64,000 nt of DNA from Tenrec ecaudatus (Eukaryota > Chordata > Mammalia > Afrosoricida > Tenrecidae). This document shows, piece after piece, positions 21,636-34,069 of this stretch. The stretch's first letter is position 1. Each line of letters opens with the position of its first letter. The notes under the pieces were generated by a model. The model was not told the DNA's origin, searched no databases, and worked only from the letters and a program-made list of their open reading frames with translations. The DNA is taken from NCBI RefSeq assembly GCF_050624435.1, contig NC_134538.1, forward strand, positions 113,658,437 to 113,722,436. The letters are read 5' to 3'. A program made the translations under genes and the position numbers.

Positions 21636-23605
21636 CATGCTCACCACATGTCTGTCAGCTTTTTGTGCAAGAGTGACTGCATGCGTCCGTGGTGCTGGAA
21701 GCTCTGCCACTGGTATTCCAAATGCCCGCTTGGTCATGCGACAGGAGCAGGTTTCAGCAGAGCCTCCAGATGAGGAAGAAGACATGGGCCATCCGTTTCA
21801 GAGGAATTAGCTGCTGAAAACCTTCTGTATAACATGAAAACATCGTCAGACACAGAAGACAGAATGAATCCGAGCTGCACATGGTCACAGACTGTGCAAG
21901 CAGACGGGACACTCAGATCAGAAAGCACTGCAAATATGACTGAGGAAGAGCTGCTGCTCAGAGCAGAGCGGGCCATAATCACCTGAAGGGCGTCAGGCCC
22001 GTAAGAGGAACGCTCCTTGGGTTTCCATCTGCTGGTGGCGTAAGACTTACGATGAGAAGAAACAGCTGCAAAGTACTAATAATTGGAACGTGGTCCAAAC
22101 TAAGTATAAATCTAGGGAAACTGGAAGTTGTCAAAAATAAATTTGAACACACAAAGATCAATATCTTAGGTGTTAGTGAGCTGAAATGGACTCTATTGGC
22201 CATTTGGAATGAGAAATTCATATGGTTTACTAAGCTGGGAATGATCCTATAGGAGAAATGGCTTGCATTCATCCTCAAAAAGGACATTTTAAGATCTATA
22301 CTGAAGTATAGTGCTGTCTGTGATAGGTAATTGATTCAGATGTCGGCACCAGAGTTAGGGATACAGAAGTTGAAGAATTCTACCCAAATCTTCCATCTGA
22401 AATTGATCAAGATGCATAGATAAATATTGCTGATTGGAATGCAAATGATGGGAGAAAAATGGGGACTCCAGAACATCTCATTGTTCTCACGAGGAATTTG
22501 TGCCTAGATCGAGAGGTAGTTGTGTGAACAAAAGAAGGGAATTCTGCATGGCGTAAAGCCATGAAAGTTATACATTAGGGATCATAAAATCGAGGGGTAA
22601 CCTGGAAAAGAATGGACATTCCAGGACGCTTCCTTATGCTCATGCTGAATTCGTATATGCTTCAAGAGGCAGCGGTGTGAGCAGCACAAAGGAATGCTAC
22701 ATGGTATAAAATCAGGAAAGGTGTGCCTCTGGGTTGTATTTTCCCACCATATTTATTCAATCTATATGCTGAGAAAATAATCAGAAAACCTGGATTATAT
22801 GAAGAGGGACGTAGCATCAGATGTAGAGGAAGACTTATTAACAAGCTGCAATGTGTAGATGACACAACCTTGGTTGCTGAACATTCAGAGGCCTTGAAGC
22901 ACCTGCTGATGAAAGAAAGGATCATACCCTCCAGTATGGAATATAACTCAATGTAAGATAATAATGATAAAGGCCAAATCCTCACAACTTGGCCAATAGA
23001 TGACATCATGGTAATTGGAGAAAGGGCTGAATTTAGCCAGGGTTTCATCTTGCTTCACAATCCTCATCTCATGGAAGCAGCTTTCAAGAGATCAAAAGGC
23101 CACATTGCATTGGGTCACCTACTGCACCAGAACTCTTTAGAGACAGAAAAAGGATGTTCCTTTGCTTAACCCAAGTCATGGTATTTTCAATTGCCTCATA
23201 TGCCTGTGAAAGTTGGGCATTGAATGAGGCAGACCAAAGAAGAACTGATGTGCTGGAATTATGTTACTGGTGAAGACCATTGAAATAATCATCAACTGTC
23301 AAAAAAGAAAAAAAAAATCTGTCTTGGAAGAAGTAATGCCCTTAGAGGCAAGCATTTTAAGAGTTTGTCGCATGTACTTTGGACATGCAGGAAAGACCAG
23401 TTGCTGGGATCAGACACCATGCTTGGTAAAGGAAGGGGCAGGATAGTAGAGAAAGGCCATCAGGATCTGGGGTGACACAGTGGCAGCAACAAAGGCTCAA
23501 ACCTAAGAACTATTGGGAAGATGGTTCTGGAGCAAGCAGTGTTGTCCTCTCTGATCTAGGGGGTGCTATGAGTGAAAATCAACTGGACGGCACCACCACA
23601 AACTC
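21636..23605 (+). mobile_element. RTE/BovB-like LINE, nearly end to end but with an internal deletion
   Basis: 5' UTR-like start 'tgtctgtcagctttttgtgc' (compare 47296), then endonuclease region 'agaagaaacagctgcaaagt' to 'gctgattggaatgcaaa' (about 22440). The family motif is GDWNAK. The next bases match the middle of the reverse-transcriptase domain ('gggactccagaacatctcat'), so over 1 kb of the family sequence is absent. The RT catalytic box reads CVDD at about 22854-22865 where YADD is usual. The 3' part runs through 'tcatggtattttcaattgcc' and 'aaatctgtcttggaagaagt' to the tail 'aactggacggcaccacca'. Many disruptions; inactive. Confidence 0.88.
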
Positions 23606-23607
23606 CT

Positions 23608-24102
23608 CTTTGGATCCCTTGACTGCTGCTTCCATGAACATTGATTGTGGATCCACGCAAGACAAAACCCTTGACAAATTTCACACTTCCTCGGTTTATC
23701 GTGATGCATAACTTTCATGATTTTACGCCACGCAGAATTCCCATGTCCTGTTCATACAACTACCTCTCGATCCATGTACACTTCCCTCATAAGCATAATG
23801 ACATGTTCTGGAATTCCCATTTTTCTCAAGGCTACCCATAGTTTGTTATGATCCACGAAAAACATTTGTATGGGAAAACAAAACAAAAACAAAAAACACA
23901 AGGTTTTATGAAACATCTATCTAGTGATGTCTGCTTTTAGCCAAGGTCCATCTGACATCAGAAATGAGATCCTTGGTTCCATGTTCTCTTCTGAAACCAG
24001 CCTGCACCTCTGGCAATGGTCAATGTACTTCTGCAACTCTTGTTGACCTTCAAGAAGATTTTACTTGCATGTGATTATCAATGGTATTGTTCTATTGTGA
24101 AC
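23608..24102 (-). mobile_element. RTE/BovB-like LINE, RT-domain fragment, minus strand
   Basis: Reverse complement matches the RTE reverse-transcriptase region: 'ttgactgctgcttccatgaa', 'gttctggaattcccattttt', 'ccatctgacatcagaaatga' and 'atcaatggtattgttctatt'. It abuts the tail of the plus-strand RTE at 23605 within a few bases. Confidence 0.85.
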
Positions 24103-25260
24103 TGTGTTGCAAAGAACATGAGGGATCCCACATCTGGCTGTGATCTGTTTCTTATTTCTTTGGAGTAGAGGCTCAGGAATGGCATTGCTAGTCCATCTGG
24201 TCTTTCTGTTGCCTTCTGTCTTGGGAATTGCCATATCACTGTCCACAGTGGCTACATATTTCCAAGCCCACCAGCAGTGATTTCCAATCTCACTACACCC
24301 TCTCCAGCTTTTGTTGTTCTCAGTTGTTGTTTTTTTTAATTGGGTTACAATTATGAGTGTTCGCTGGTCTCTCGTCCTTGTTCTGGCGTGCATTTCCTGA
24401 TGGCGAGCAAAGCAGAGCACTTCCTTCAGTGCTTCTGGGCTATTTGAGGGGCTTCTTTGTGAATCACTTGTTTGGATCCTTTCCACACCTTCTCAGTGTT
24501 GTTAGTTTTTTCTTGTAGGCTTGTAGTATATTGTAGAGTTTAGTAATTAGGCCTTTGCCCTTAAGCTGTTGCTAAATATCCTTCCCCAATATGTGGGCTT
24601 TCTTGTTACTCTTTTAATGAAAATTTTCATTGTATACAATTTTTTTTATTTTAAATAGGTCCCACTCATGCATTCTGTCTTTCACAGCATATGCTTCCTT
24701 TGTTAGACTTTGTAATCCGTGTATTCCCTGTACCGGGACCCTAAGATTTGTCCCAGTTTTCTCATTGGTGATCCTAATAGCTTTGGGTTTTACATATAGG
24801 CCTTTTATCTACCTAAACTTGTTTTTGTTCATGGGGTGAGATATGGGTCTTGTTTCATTCTCCTGCGGATGGATATCCAGTTTTTCCAGCACCATTTGTT
24901 GAAGAGGATATCTCCTTCACATTTACTGCTTATTGGGCCTTTGTCAAAAATTAGTTGTGTGTATGCAGATGCTTTAATGTCTGGGGTTTCTGAACTGGTT
25001 AATTTGTATCTATCATTCTACCAGTATCAGGCTGTTTGGATGATGGTGGGTGGATAGTAGGTCTTGAGGTCAGGTAGTACAGGACCACCTACTTTGTTCT
25101 TCTTTTGAGAATTTCTGTGTGTATGCTTCTGTGCTTCTTATCTCTCCATATGAAGTTGGGGATTTGTGTTTACATTTAGTTCAAGAATGATGCTGGAATT
25201 TGGATCAGTATTGCATTGAATCAAATTGAAAATCTTGAACTGTTTTATAAATACAATTTA
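24103..25260 (-). mobile_element. L1 LINE, ORF2 3' portion, minus strand
   Basis: Reverse-complement L1 landmarks: 'tcactacaccctctccagct', 'ggatatccagtttttccagc', 'accatttgttgaagaggata' and 'taccagtatcaggctgtttg'. Fragmentary frames only. Confidence 0.9.
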
Positions 25261-25496
25261 CAAGTGATAAATCTAATGGACTTAGAGCTTTACTTCAAAA
25301 GATAGAATGTTCATTGAACCAGATGGACCTAAAATAAAATAATATTGGGACTTATAATTTGCAAAGTTATAGCTCTGTGTTATAAATTTGGCATTTTTTG
25401 ATATTATGCTTATCCTGTTTCACCGGTAAGATGCAAGGGCCTTTTAAAAATTTATTGAAAAATTTCATTATCTTCTCTATCCCATTTTCTTTTCTT

Positions 25497-25520
25497 TGTG
25501 TGTGTGTGTGTGTGTGTTTG
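25497..25520 (+). repeat. (TG)n microsatellite
   Basis: About eleven TG units in an AT-rich setting. Confidence 0.9.
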
Positions 25521-25634
25521 TGGGGGTGTTTCCAGAAAAACCAGAAAACCTGCTAGACAAATTCTAAAAGAGCTGTAACACCTCTCTATCCCATTTTCTA
25601 TGAACTTTGCAGTAAGTTTCCATATACAGTTTGG

Positions 25635-26835
25635 TTAGCAGCAAACTTTTAAAAAATTAAAGAAAATTGATGAATGGGATCTCATAAAATTAAAAACTTT
25701 ACTCATCAGAGGACTTCATAAAGAAACTGAAAAAGTCTGAGGGATCCAATACCAGCAGAATCCGATGTGGAAATGCCAATAGGTGAAATGGAGTCTATCT
25801 CAGCCATATCTGCAACCTGAGGACTTAAGACTGAAAACTCATGGAGTTTCAAAATGCAGACGAATACTCCACCAAGAGTGCTGCATTTTCAGTAGGCTGA
25901 CAAACATTGACTTAGTACATCAATACCCCACCTGAGAAGTAAGATAGAAATTATTCCTTCAGATCTGTGATTGACTTTGTCAGCAATATTTTTGTAAATT
26001 TTACCCAACAACCAACTCCCGTTGTTTTTATAAATCGCATACAGCCACATAAGGATTTATTCTGTACAGGAGAATAATTCAGGCATTGTGATGTGTAGTT
26101 AGACTCCATTGTTCCAATATTCCTCCCTAAACAGTATTGTAAAAATTAGGACCAGAGGCTAATCGATGACCCTATTAATGGAAGATACTTATACTCCAGA
26201 GATGATCGATCAGATCCTCTACCATGAATTAACAAGCAGGTCTCTAAGGGAAGCCAAAAGCAGATGAAAAAACCTAGATCCAGGAATAGATTTGGGGATC
26301 ACACTAACTCTTAGCTCCAATTTAAGAACGACCAGTTCTTAAACACAGCCCTGCCTAAGACATACAGAAGATAAGGGTCCTGTAGTAACATGTGGTGGAC
26401 AAGTCAGTTGTTGTCTGGCTGTCAGAACAGAGTCTGGGGTCTTAAAGGCTTGTTTCCACACAAGCAGCCATCTAGGTGAAATGTCAACTAAGCCCACCTA
26501 GAAGAGGGACACCAAGATCCTTGACCCAAGGATTGTAAATTATATCCAAAGCCAAAGGAAGGAGTAGTATTGTACTTACATTGTGAGATTCTGGTTTGCA
26601 GAGGCTATGGATGACTGTGGGAGCCCAAGATACATGTGCGAGATCCACACAGGAGATAAGCCTCTGGTGCTTCCCCTCCATTCGAGATTGAGGGATGGAA
26701 ATCAACTGCTTCCCAAACAGAGAGTGTTCCAGAGATGACTATAGGAGATCCGAATGATAAACCTGACTTAAACAGTTAAACATTGTTACTTAATGTCCAC
26801 TCTGATGCACCTTGGGCCTGATCTGGTTTTTAATA

Positions 26836-26874
<39 letters not shown>

Positions 26875-27170
26875 GGAGTAGGAATTATCTCTGATGCATC
26901 TTGTCATTGTAGTTAGCTCTTTGGGATTGTTGTTACATGGCTTTCTCTTTATTGGTATATGAAACTCCAAATTGATGAACTTCTGGAGGCAACAAGTAGA
27001 ATTAGGACTCCTGGAGGGCAGGGTGGGGTAGGGGTGTAAAGAGGAGCTGATATCAAGGAGTTCAAGAAGGAGGAAAGTGTTTTGAAACTGTAGTACTGCT
27101 TAATGTACTTGGACTATGGAATGTTATGGCATCTGGAAGAGTTCCCAATGAAATGATTTGTGGCAGAAAA
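25635..27170 (+). mobile_element. L1 LINE, end of ORF2 and tenrec-type 3' UTR, plus strand
   Basis: Left end 'gaatgggatctcataaaatt' matches L1 ORF2. From about 26130 it is 3' UTR with 'agagtctggggtcttaaagg', 'gggacaccaagatccttgac' and, near the end, 'agctgatatcaaggagttca' and 'ttcccaatgaaatgatttg'. It corresponds in order to 45830-46600. A (GT)n run sits at 26839-26870. Confidence 0.8.
26839..26870 (+). repeat. (GT)n microsatellite
   Basis: Sixteen GT units inside the L1 3' UTR. Confidence 0.9.
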
Positions 27171-27239
27171 GAAACTGAAGAGAAAGCCCACATATTAGAA
27201 AAATTTGGGAACCATATATCTGATAAGATTTTAATACCA

Positions 27240-27800
27240 TATATACATATGTATATGAAACTTCTAAAACTTGACAAAAAAAGACATATACCTTAATCTA
27301 AAATTGGTCACAGTACTTTAACAGATAGTTAAATAGCCACCAAGCATATGAGAAGATTCTCAACTTCATTAACCATTAGGGAGATCAGAAGAAAACTACA
27401 ATGAGTTACCACCTCATACCTGATCAAATGTCAATGATGGAAGTAAAAGAAAAAGAAAAGGAAAGAAAATACAAGGTGTTGTTTATATTGCGGAGAAGCT
27501 GGAACCCTAAAGCATTGTTGAAGGAATGCAAATTACACAGCCAATGTGGAAAAATAGAATAGCTAGTTATTTGAGGTCCATCTAGCTAAATTCCATAAAA
27601 AGATATAGATAGAACTTCCATATGACCTACAATCCCAATCCTAACTCTGCATTCAGAGAAAGCGAAAGACAAGCTCAAATAGAAAACGGTTTAGCAATCT
27701 TGTGTGTAGCACTGTCCGACAAGCCACAGGGCAGAAGTAACCGCAGTGTCCATTATTGATGGAGAAGCAGAATGTGGTCATATACTCAGTTCGATTCTTC
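27240..27800 (+). mobile_element. L1 LINE, ORF2 C-terminal fragment, plus strand
   Basis: 'atgagaagattctcaacttc', 'actacaatgagttaccacct' and 'ggagaagctggaaccctaaa' match the 3' portion of L1 ORF2. Decayed. Confidence 0.75.
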
Positions 27801-28740
27801 TATCTCTGTAACTTCTTCAATCTCTGTAACTCTGGCAGAATAACTGAGGACGGGCATTCAGAAAATGGGTCCCTAGTAAGTTCATTTGTCGTTTGTGTTG
27901 CTGCAGAAGGCCTTAAACGGTATAGAAATCTCAAAAGCAAGAATAAGGGGTCTCACAATCATCGAGGAAGAAGGACCACTGGCAAAGTGTCTCTTCTGAA
28001 CGCTGAGATCTCTGCAGAGAGTTCGTGGTGGCAGAGATGGCGGCAGAGGCAATAGAGCAGAAAGCACAAGACAGACCAGCAGGCTTCTTGGCCCAGGAAA
28101 CAAAACTGAGTGGCTCTGAGGGGGAGGCTGACTTTCAGAATAGGGAGCCTGCTGTGAGTTATCCGTGCTCAAGGAGCCTGTGACACTGGCCGGAGCCGGG
28201 CACTGGGTAAGTGAACATATTGCTAACAGGCTGAGCTAGTGCCGGCAGGCACAGCTGAGAAGTGGTGCTGCAGACAAAAGAACTATATTCTGAACGTTTC
28301 GGATCCTGAAAACCCACTGGCTTTCATAATTGTGAGTATTACGTGTGAGTTCCGGCCATTGCAAGGGGCTATTGGATGCAGCAGAGAAATAGAGCGCTCT
28401 GGGAGGGATGCGTGTTGTCAGAATGGGTACAGAAATTTGGAGAAGTGGTAAGCTGATCTTGACCTCATATAAATCAGCCTTGGGCTAGTGTGGAACTGGA
28501 TTCTTCTCCCTTTTGTAGCTGCAGGGAGTCAGATGTGACTGCCACGTGATTTTTACAACCCACAATAGGATAATCCTCAGTGACTACTCGGAAGAAAGAC
28601 CTCAAAGTGCAATAGGAATGACCCTGGTAAACATTGTGCTCAGGGAGAGAAGTCTGTTACAAAAGGATATACAATATATCAATTTATTTATAAGAAATAG
28701 ATATATAACAGATAAAGGTTATTAGTGATTACAAGGGTTG
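27801..28740. other. Unassigned DNA
   Basis: No family recognised. The middle (28000-28300) is GC-richer than its flanks and could be LTR or L1 5' sequence; not supported. Confidence 0.35.
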
Positions 28741-28900
28741 GGAGGAGCCCTGCTGGTGTAGTGGTTATGAATTTGCCTTCTAACTGCAAGGTCAGTAGTT
28801 CAAAACCACTAGACTTTTGTTGGGAGAAAGCTGGGGCTTTCTACTCCTATAAGAGTTAGTTTCAAAAACTCAGACGTACTGTTCCACCAGGAGTGGGACA
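28741..28900 (+). mobile_element. AfroSINE, plus strand
   Basis: Clear head 'gagccctgctggtgtagtgg', box B-like 'aggtcagtagttcaaaacca', body 'ggctttctactcctataaga'. The tail is lost or degraded. Confidence 0.9.
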
Positions 28901-28914
28901 GAAAGGGAAGCAGG

Positions 28915-29080
28915 AATATTCCCCTCAAAAACCCCAACCTCAATGTGACCCCTGTGGATTTGTGACCTGGAATGCTTTACTGGAGTAGAAAACTCAATCG
29001 CCCCGCCAAACTGCTGGTGCCTTGGACCTGCTGCTGGCCCTGTGGATCGCAATCCAACGTAGCCATTATGCTGCTTGGGA
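28915..29080 (-). mobile_element. AfroSINE, minus strand
   Basis: 'actggagtagaaaactcaat', 'ccgccaaactgctggtgcct' and 'gatcgcaatccaacgtagcc' read as a reverse SINE. Pairs in opposite orientation with 28741-28900. Confidence 0.7.
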
Positions 29081-30275
29081 TATTGAAGAATTTAATCAAT
29101 GTCACTGGCTTATACAAATAGAAAGTGTTGGAATGGCACATATTTTTTAGATCCACATTCAGAACATTAACCTAGAGGTAAATAAAATTTGATTTGTTTC
29201 AGCTTGCTAAAGCAAGGCCATCCATAAGGAAATAGTCCACACATACAGAAAGCACAGCCAGACTCATGGTAAATGTGTGCTTTTGTGTTACTTATATTTC
29301 TTTGCTTTTGAAATAATAATAATAATGCTGATAAAATAAGCAATAATATCATTATAGGCTCGAATGAAGGATCTAGCGATCTGAACTATTTCACACTGTG
29401 GGTAGTCATTATCAATAAGTTATTTAATGTCTGGTTTGCATCAAAGTCATTCAAGTGATTAGCAAAAGCCATTTCCCACTAGACCTGTCTCTAATTCCCT
29501 ATTTTTTGAAAACGGTAGATGTTTTTGTGTTATCATAAAATATTTTCCTCTGAACCCTAAGATGTCACACTTTTGTTCCATCCTCATTTCTGAATGTAGT
29601 ATTATTTTATCTGCTTTATTCTATATTTTTACTTTTGTTTAATAAAAACATAAGCATAATCCTACAGTAGAAAAAAAAGATTGAAGCACAAATACAGTAG
29701 TAGGAAATCACATTTTTTTCCTCCTATTTATGGAAACTGATGGTTAAAGTTTGTCCAAAATAAACCTCACTATTTAGGGAAGAAATTCTATCTAATGAAT
29801 TTATTTGAAAGGCATTTTGATAATATGTGTCTGAATCTGCGGGCTATTTTGGAAAATCTTCCCTCATTTTGGAGGATACTGATCTCACTGTGGCTAAGCA
29901 GCTGCTTGTGGCTTTGAACAAAGCAGAAGCCGTGGAATTCTTTGTGCTGTCTGCAAGGACGTGTCCTCCACAAAGGAATAGTTCAATTCCATTTGGAGTA
30001 TAGGTATGCTCGGCTTTCAGGAAATAATAGAGCACTGTTGATTCGTTGTGAACTAGAACAAATAAGCCACAAGAGGGCATATTTTTCTTGGTCTCATCAC
30101 CTTTACACAAATAAGGCTTGCCTCCACTAAGTATCATAGGAATTTGCCCCCTACTTTCCTAAAAGAATACACTGCTTCTAAACTATTCTATAAAGGAAAA
30201 GTAGTGGTGATTTTTTAAAAAAAGCATTAAGAAAAGCAAGCTTAAAAATGGCATTTTTCCGCATATATTTTCATA

Positions 30276-30358
30276 GGCCTGAAGGGGCTTGCATGCTCAT
30301 GGAAAAAGGGATTAGCAGATAATGGAATTTTCTCAGGAACTTTTTTGAAGCCCCCTCC
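30276..30358. mobile_element. 83-bp palindromic MITE, copy 2
   Basis: Ends 'gaaggggcttgcatgctcat' and 'ggaacttttttgaagccccc' are inverted. TA flanks at 30274-30275 and 30359-30360. Confidence 0.75.
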
Positions 30359-32284
30359 TATGGATGCATAGGAAAGTTTACATTTTCTTGAAATTCCTAT
30401 TTGGAGATTGTTTGTTTTTATAAATGCGTTGTTAAAAATCAAGAACAAAGAGCCTTTAAGTGAACCCCAGTCTGCAGCCACTATGTGGACTCTTATATGG
30501 GGCATGGAAAACCTTTTCAACCGCTGGGGAGTATTCATAGTCAAGGAGGGTTTCCTTTTCTGAGGTTTAGGACTATGGCCAAAGGGGCTGGGCTATGTTT
30601 TTATTTTTATTTTGAAGTGCATTCCTGCAGAATTTAATTATTCACCACACCCTGACCCAGCTAAGCAAATATAACCTTGAAGATTCTGGCTAGAAAGGTT
30701 TTGAACATGGCTTTTTGAAAAACGGAAAGGAGAAAAGGTTCTAGAGCAGCAGGGGTTCAGGGTGGAATCTGGAAGGAGCTGGGTGACCACTCCGCCTTCT
30801 TTGGCCCCAGTGTTCCCGGGTCCCACGGGGTTTGAGGCCTGTGACGTCTCCCCTCACTCATCATGTTACCATTATTGATGCCATTACACGAATTTAAGCT
30901 GAAAGGCATGAAGCAAAGTTCAAAGAGTTTCAGATTCCAGTTATCTAAGCATACACTGTCTTTGGCCTGGTGATGAGATGCGGTGGCACATTGGCTACAG
31001 AGGGACCTTGGTGTGCATACTTAATATGGAAATTAAAGGATGTTGGCCAGGTGTGTTCTTGCCCACTACTAAAGTTATCTTACAATCTTACTATCTAAAT
31101 GTCTAATGATCCAGTGATGACTAGATTTCCAGGATCAAATAAGACAGGTGGGGGGGGGGGGGATGTCAGAAGTTTATTAGGGAAAATCCACGCGAGGAGA
31201 TTAGGAGCTAGGTGAGCTGGTTTCAATTCATGCCACCACTTGTTCCAATTAAACATAAGCTAACATAGGCCTCAGTGTCTTATCTCAGGAGCACAGCATT
31301 TAATGTCTGTCAGCACTGACATGTTAATATGTGAGGGCATGGGCAATGTCATATTGATAATTAGGAAGTGGGGAAGGGCTGTTAAGTATGACCAACCTAG
31401 AGTTCCCTTTTAATTTTATGGCAGTGAGCACTGATGGGCTTATTTTTAACCTCTGTTTCCCGTATTTGTTTCTGTGCGTCAAGCCCAACGTTCTCTTCGC
31501 TCTTCTTTTATTTTTTTAATCACGATTTCCACTTGGCTTCGGATGAGAAGACTGCAGAGAGAGAACTAGGGTTATGGATTTTGTTAGAAAGACCTACAGG
31601 CTAGTTAGTACTCGGTGCTGAGAATGTCTTTATATCCTCCAGGATCCTGCTGGCTTGAAAGTCTGTACCTAGTGATTATGGTTCTCCTGTCTGTGTGCAG
31701 AGGCGGAGCTGGAGAAGCCCAGGGTATGCTTATTTCACTCTCGCCCACCTCTGCCTCCCCTGCCCTGAGGGTGCCAACATAGACGTGCGATTCTTGAAAT
31801 TCTACAGTCAGAAGTTTATTTTCTAGAGTAGTTCAGTATTAAAATGTAGTCCTTTGATAAACATATGCCAAAGAGTCCATAGTGTGAATGATGTACCAGA
31901 CTCTGTTTGGGACTGAGGGGGGGGGGAGGGGAAGAGCATGGGCTCTCAAGACACAGTTTCCTTGTTCAATACATGAATCTCTTCAGCGTAACCAGAAAGC
32001 ACTTGTTGGATCATGAATAGAAACCCTTAGAGACAGCTATATTGTACCTTCTAGTAAAACTTAATGTCATATCGGTGTTTTTCCTCCACCCCCATCCCAC
32101 CACCATTTAATTTTACAGAAAAGATTCGCAAAGCATTAGCCCTTGATGGCAGCATATGCAAATTTCACTTGGTGACATGTGAAGTTGAGGCTCCTAGAAA
32201 GGGTTATTAAAAACACCCTAGTAGAATCTTGGATATTAAATAATTTAAGAAATAAATTCCATGATTGTTTATCATCATCATCTT

Positions 32285-32380
32285 ATCCACCTTTTTCTGG
32301 TAATTAACTCATTGAACACAAACATATTTGTTAAACACCTACCACATACAAGACACTCATGGAAGCACCCTGATGATTAC
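32285..32380 (-). repeat. Ancient L2/MIR-like 3' end, minus strand
   Basis: 'aaacacctaccacatacaag' followed by 'acactcatgg' resembles the reverse complement of L2/MIR 3' ends. Heavily diverged. Confidence 0.4.
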
Positions 32381-33787
32381 CAAGCCATGGGCCCAGCTGA
32401 AGCCACTCACCACAAGTCTGTGCTGTGCGGTTGGTCCTGCATGCTGCGCGCGCACAGTACTTCCAAGGACAGAAAGCACGGAACCCAGGTTCCAGATGTT
32501 GTCTTCTCATGGTACATACAGGACGCCCTAAGAAATGTGGTCTAAGTTTGAAGTCAAGGCACTTCAAACAACATCAGTTCAATCCAAATCCATAGGCATT
32601 GTTTTAGGGACTGGAGCAACAAAGAAACAAAACAGCCAGTTCTTTTGTTTGAGCTGTCGACACATGCACAACTAATTATAATACAACATGAAAAGCTTTT
32701 ATAATAGTAGTGAAATCAAAGTGCTTTGGGAAAACAGGAGGGAGTGATTAATTCTGTGGGAGCTTAGTGGAAAGGGCTGCAATGGTAGCACGGGGGAGGT
32801 GTTGCTGGGTTCAAGATATTAAGCTAGGATTTAGACAGGAGGGAAAAAGGGAAATCCAGCATTAACTACAATTCTAGATAAACCTAATATGCTGGCTAAT
32901 CGTCTGACAAAACTATTGCAAAACAAGAGAGAGGGAACTAAAAACATTAAAACTGCTTATTGTGAATCTACCATGAAGTGCAAGGCACTGAATCAATTCT
33001 GTGGGTGCTACACAAAGATACCGTGTCGTGAAGATGAGCTTGTAGTTTGCTTGTAGGGAAAAGATGTGTGCAATTAGACTCTTAGTTCTCTAACCCTCAG
33101 TTCTGCTGCTGAAGGGAAATTTAATGTAGGATACCTGCCTCTCGGTTTTTCCCATCTTGCTCACCACCAGGAAATCCGACACTTCTTGCTATTAATGAGG
33201 GAGTTCTCGAACCTTCTGTGGTCGTGCTCAGAAATCAAGCAGGCAAATGAAGGGACATGAGACCATTGTCATTCTAGATGATTCTACTACAAGCCAGCAC
33301 TATGCTTGAGACTCTGGGTCAGGGACGTGAGTAGACCTTGAGACCCAGTCACAGGAGTATGTCAGTTAAACTAACAAGGCCTCGGCCTTAGGGGCCAACA
33401 TTCCCACAAACCCTCTCCATGTCCCAACCGTGACCCTACAAGGGGTTCACAAACCCACGTGCTTTTGTGAAATCTATAAAAGGATCCATATGTATTCCTC
33501 TCTCCAAAGAGAATGTCATCTCCAAATTGTGTAAATTCCAGACTCCAAGTAACAGGGCTCTGCCAGGTATCCATAAATGGCTTACTGTGGGAACAAGGTG
33601 TGCACACATCTACCAGAGAAATCCCCGAAGCACGGGGACCGGTAGTACACCCCTGGTGGTCTTTCTGTGGCACTGGCCTTTTACTGAACGGCCTTTCATC
33701 CCTCAGGCCCATCTGCGCTCTTCCAAGGCCACTAACAGGAGCGTGAGCTGCTGTTTTACAGAGAAGAGCACAGGTACTCTCTTTCTC

Positions 33788-33876
33788 CAAATCAAACTCA
33801 TTGCCATTGAGTCAGGATCACCCCATCTGTTCAACAACTCTTAACCCATTAAGTCACCAACGCTGCTGGTACTGGG
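33788..33876 (-). mobile_element. AfroSINE fragment, minus strand
   Basis: 'aactcattgccattgagtca' is the SINE tail and 'cattaagtcaccaacgctgc' the head; the body is deleted. Confidence 0.65.
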
Positions 33877-34069
33877 TTTCAAGGTTAGAATAATTAGGAG
33901 GATGCTTGTGGTCAAACCCTTAATCTCCCACCTCCTGCCCTCTGGTTGCCCTCACCAGTCCTTTGAGACTTTATGGACTCAGCAGCATGAGCAGGGCATG
34001 GAAAGAGCTCCAAATTACAGAGGCTGCTTTACCAACAGAGTACCCCTTTGGGTAAAAACCCAGCCCAGC

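Larger units (their letters stand above)
29081..33787. other. Mostly unique intergenic or intronic DNA
   Basis: Young repeats are scarce, apart from a MITE at 30276 and old L2/MIR-like pieces near 32285 and 32975. Poly-G runs lie at 31149-31162 and 31918-31927. No coding motif found. Could contain regulatory DNA of the gene belonging to the CpG island to the right; untested. Confidence 0.4.

Noticed and set aside
28741-28820. tRNA-like promoter boxes suggesting a tRNA gene
   Set aside because: They belong to the tRNA-derived head of AfroSINE; no cloverleaf or anticodon arm can be defined.
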